Shown here: positions 11,973 through 12,219 of the stretch, piece after piece | How the letters are laid out: each line of letters opens with the position of its first letter | Numbering within the stretch: the stretch's first letter is position 1 | Source: JAWABC01 sp043810595 | Lineage (GTDB): Archaea; Nanobdellota; Nanobdellia; SCGC-AAA011-G17; VGLX01 | DNA: 12,219 nt | Direction: 5' to 3' | Assembly: GCA_043810595.1 (NCBI GenBank) | Contig: JBDRNX010000002.1 | Location: 1 to 12,219 of the forward strand | Translations under genes and position numbers: made by a program | Notes under the pieces: model-generated | Told to the model about the DNA's origin: nothing | Databases searched by the model: none | The model's input: only the letters and a program-made list of their open reading frames with translations

Positions 11973-12219
11973 ATGGCAGCAAAAATAGAGAAAAATCCTG
12001 CAAAAGTCCAAATCGACAAGAAAAACATAGAAATAATAAAGATATTAGAAGAGGACGGAAGGATACCAATACTGGGACTGGCAAAGAAGGTAAAGCTGTC
12101 ACACGAAACAGTAAGGTACAGACTAAAAAAACTGATAAGACAAGGAGTGATAGAAAAATTCATAGTAAGAATAAACAAGAAAAAGCTAGGCTATGAGATA
12201 TATGCGGTAATAATGATAG
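11973..12219 (+). CDS. Lrp/AsnC family transcriptional regulator, N-terminal part (3' end outside window)
   Basis: The 82 residues visible contain the family's N-terminal helix-turn-helix: IDKKNIEIIKILEEDGRIPI, then LAKKVKLSHETVRYRLKKLI as helices 2 and 3 (residues about 31-56), then GVIEKFIVRINKKKLGYE leading into the ligand-binding RAM domain, which is cut off at the window edge. The IDKKNIEIIKILEEDGRI and VRYRLKKLIRQGVI patterns are strongly characteristic. A TATA box about 27 nt upstream suggests a leaderless transcript. The protein would bind DNA as a dimer or octamer and respond to an amino acid or other small effector. Autoregulation and control of the divergent cupin gene are likely but inferred. 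Confidence 0.85.
   Translation, partial: MAAKIEKNPAKVQIDKKNIEIIKILEEDGRIPILGLAKKVKLSHETVRYRLKKLIRQGVIEKFIVRINKKKLGYEIYAVIMI

Noticed and set aside
1..12219. tRNA, rRNA or CRISPR array
   Set aside because: I found no cloverleaf-like segments, no rRNA signatures and no regularly spaced repeats on either strand by eye.

Overview
The window is archaeal. The evidence is a four-subunit pyruvate/2-oxoacid:ferredoxin oxidoreductase with a separate ferredoxin-type subunit, an Lrp/AsnC regulator, a winged-helix regulator with a phospholipase D-like C-terminal domain, and promoters of archaeal form: TATA boxes (CTTAAAAAT, CTTATAAAT, CTTTATAAA) centred about 26-28 nt before the start codon of apparently leaderless genes. 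Internal operon genes instead carry AGGTG/GGAGGT ribosome binding sites. I cannot name the lineage; DPANN or a deep euryarchaeal group would fit. The + strand is rich in A and C and poor in T throughout, whichever strand is coding, so long antisense reading frames are common and were discarded.

Layout. Positions 1-320 are the C-terminus of a membrane-anchored surface protein. It converges on a winged-helix/PLD-like regulator (312-1148, minus). Divergent from the regulator is a three-gene operon (1276-3680): an unrecognised 199-aa protein, a compact reverse transcriptase (RT), and an unrecognised 245-aa protein, closed by a T-run terminator. Next come small singletons: a putative winged-helix protein (3746-4111), a helical protein of unknown function (4269-4616) and a DUF1385/YqhQ-like membrane protein (4672-5532). 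A second + strand operon (5626-8177) holds a small membrane-anchored helical protein, two tandem paralogous P-loop ATPases, an unrecognised 128-aa protein and a frame-disrupted small gene.

The right third is metabolic and on the minus strand. porG-porD-porA-porB (8172-10979) join by 4-nt ATGA overlaps and encode an enzyme linking 2-oxoacids to acyl-CoA and reduced ferredoxin. Upstream lie a DUF1858 CxxC protein (11035-11268) and a cupin protein (11307-11888). The cupin gene diverges from a truncated Lrp/AsnC gene (11973 to the window end).

The part most worth attention is the RT operon. The RT has the palm motifs expected of an active polymerase, but ends soon after the last motif, has WVDD in place of YxDD, and has base usage sharply unlike both operon partners. 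No template/variable repeat pair or retron-type non-coding RNA slot is visible. It is therefore a candidate uncharacterised RT system (UG/retron-like by motif reading), with the divergent regulator and a 21-bp-spaced repeat operator as its plausible control.
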